Source: Methanomassiliicoccales archaeon
GTDB lineage: Archaea; Thermoplasmatota; Thermoplasmata; Methanomassiliicoccales; UBA472
Assembly: GCA_025457905.1 (NCBI GenBank)
Contig: JALOTM010000042.1
Location: 1-6,969 of the forward strand
Direction of reading: 5' to 3'
DNA: 6,969 nt
Part shown: positions 6,921 to 6,969 of the stretch, one piece after another
Layout of the letters: every line of letters begins with the position of its first letter
Numbering within the stretch: the stretch's first letter is position 1
Translations under genes and position numbers: made by a program
Notes under the pieces: generated by a model
The model's input: the letters and a program-made list of their open reading frames with translations, nothing else
What the model was told of the DNA's origin: nothing
The model's database searches: none

Positions 6921-6969
6921 CGGCAGGGAACCCCAGGGAGAAGGCGGCGCCCTTCTGCGAGTCCGCCAG
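6916..6969 (-). CDS. 3' end of a probable converging gene (partial)
   Basis: The minus strand from the right edge reads LADSQKGAAFSLGFPAA and then a TGA (6918-6916). Sixteen of its 17 sense codons end in G or C, matching the codon habit of the neighbouring genes, while the two other minus-strand frames fit much less well. Seventeen residues are too few to assign a family. The gene would converge on the MFS gene, with only 3 bases between the two stop codons. Plain intergenic DNA remains possible. Confidence 0.5.
   Translation of the reverse strand: MADSQKGAAFSLGFPAA

Overview
The window reads as archaeal chromosome. A group II chaperonin (thermosome) gene is preceded by a TATA-type archaeal promoter, the genes carry GGAGG-type ribosome binding sites, and no bacterial -35/-10 promoters or HrcA/CIRCE elements were seen. 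Codons are strongly biased to G or C in the third position. The DnaK has the short ATPase-domain form shared by archaea and Gram-positive bacteria, plus a small N-terminal insertion that, from memory, resembles DnaK of Thermoplasma relatives. I therefore infer a GC-rich euryarchaeon of the Thermoplasmata side, possibly near Methanomassiliicoccales. The taxonomic call is inference.

Layout: (1) 1-79, minus strand, is the 5' end of a gene with a TTG start, resembling the archaeal DUF2240 family. (2) 80-316 is a divergent intergenic region holding the thermosome promoter, an interrupted CTAG-rich dyad at the predicted transcription start, and a probable promoter for the minus-strand gene. (3) 317-1963 is the thermosome subunit. 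(4) 1964-2057 holds a GC-rich hairpin with a GCAA tetraloop and a separate promoter. (5) 2058-5622 is a tight grpE-dnaK-dnaJ operon with an 8-base overlap and a 9-base gap. (6) 5623-5697 is a short intergenic with a weak hairpin and a TATA box inside a perfect palindrome. (7) 5698-6912 is a 12-helix MFS transporter with drug/proton antiporter motifs A and C. (8) 6916-6969, minus strand, is the probable 3' tail of a converging gene.

The two main ATP-driven folding systems lie side by side on one strand: the thermosome ring, and the Hsp70 machine made of DnaK, its J-protein DnaJ and its exchange factor GrpE. The thermosome appears to be its own transcription unit and grpE-dnaK-dnaJ a second one. 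The transporter has its own promoter and looks functionally unrelated. No mobile element, CRISPR array, RNA gene or clearly new system was seen; the gene content is well-known housekeeping. The features worth a second look are regulatory sequences and the two edge genes.
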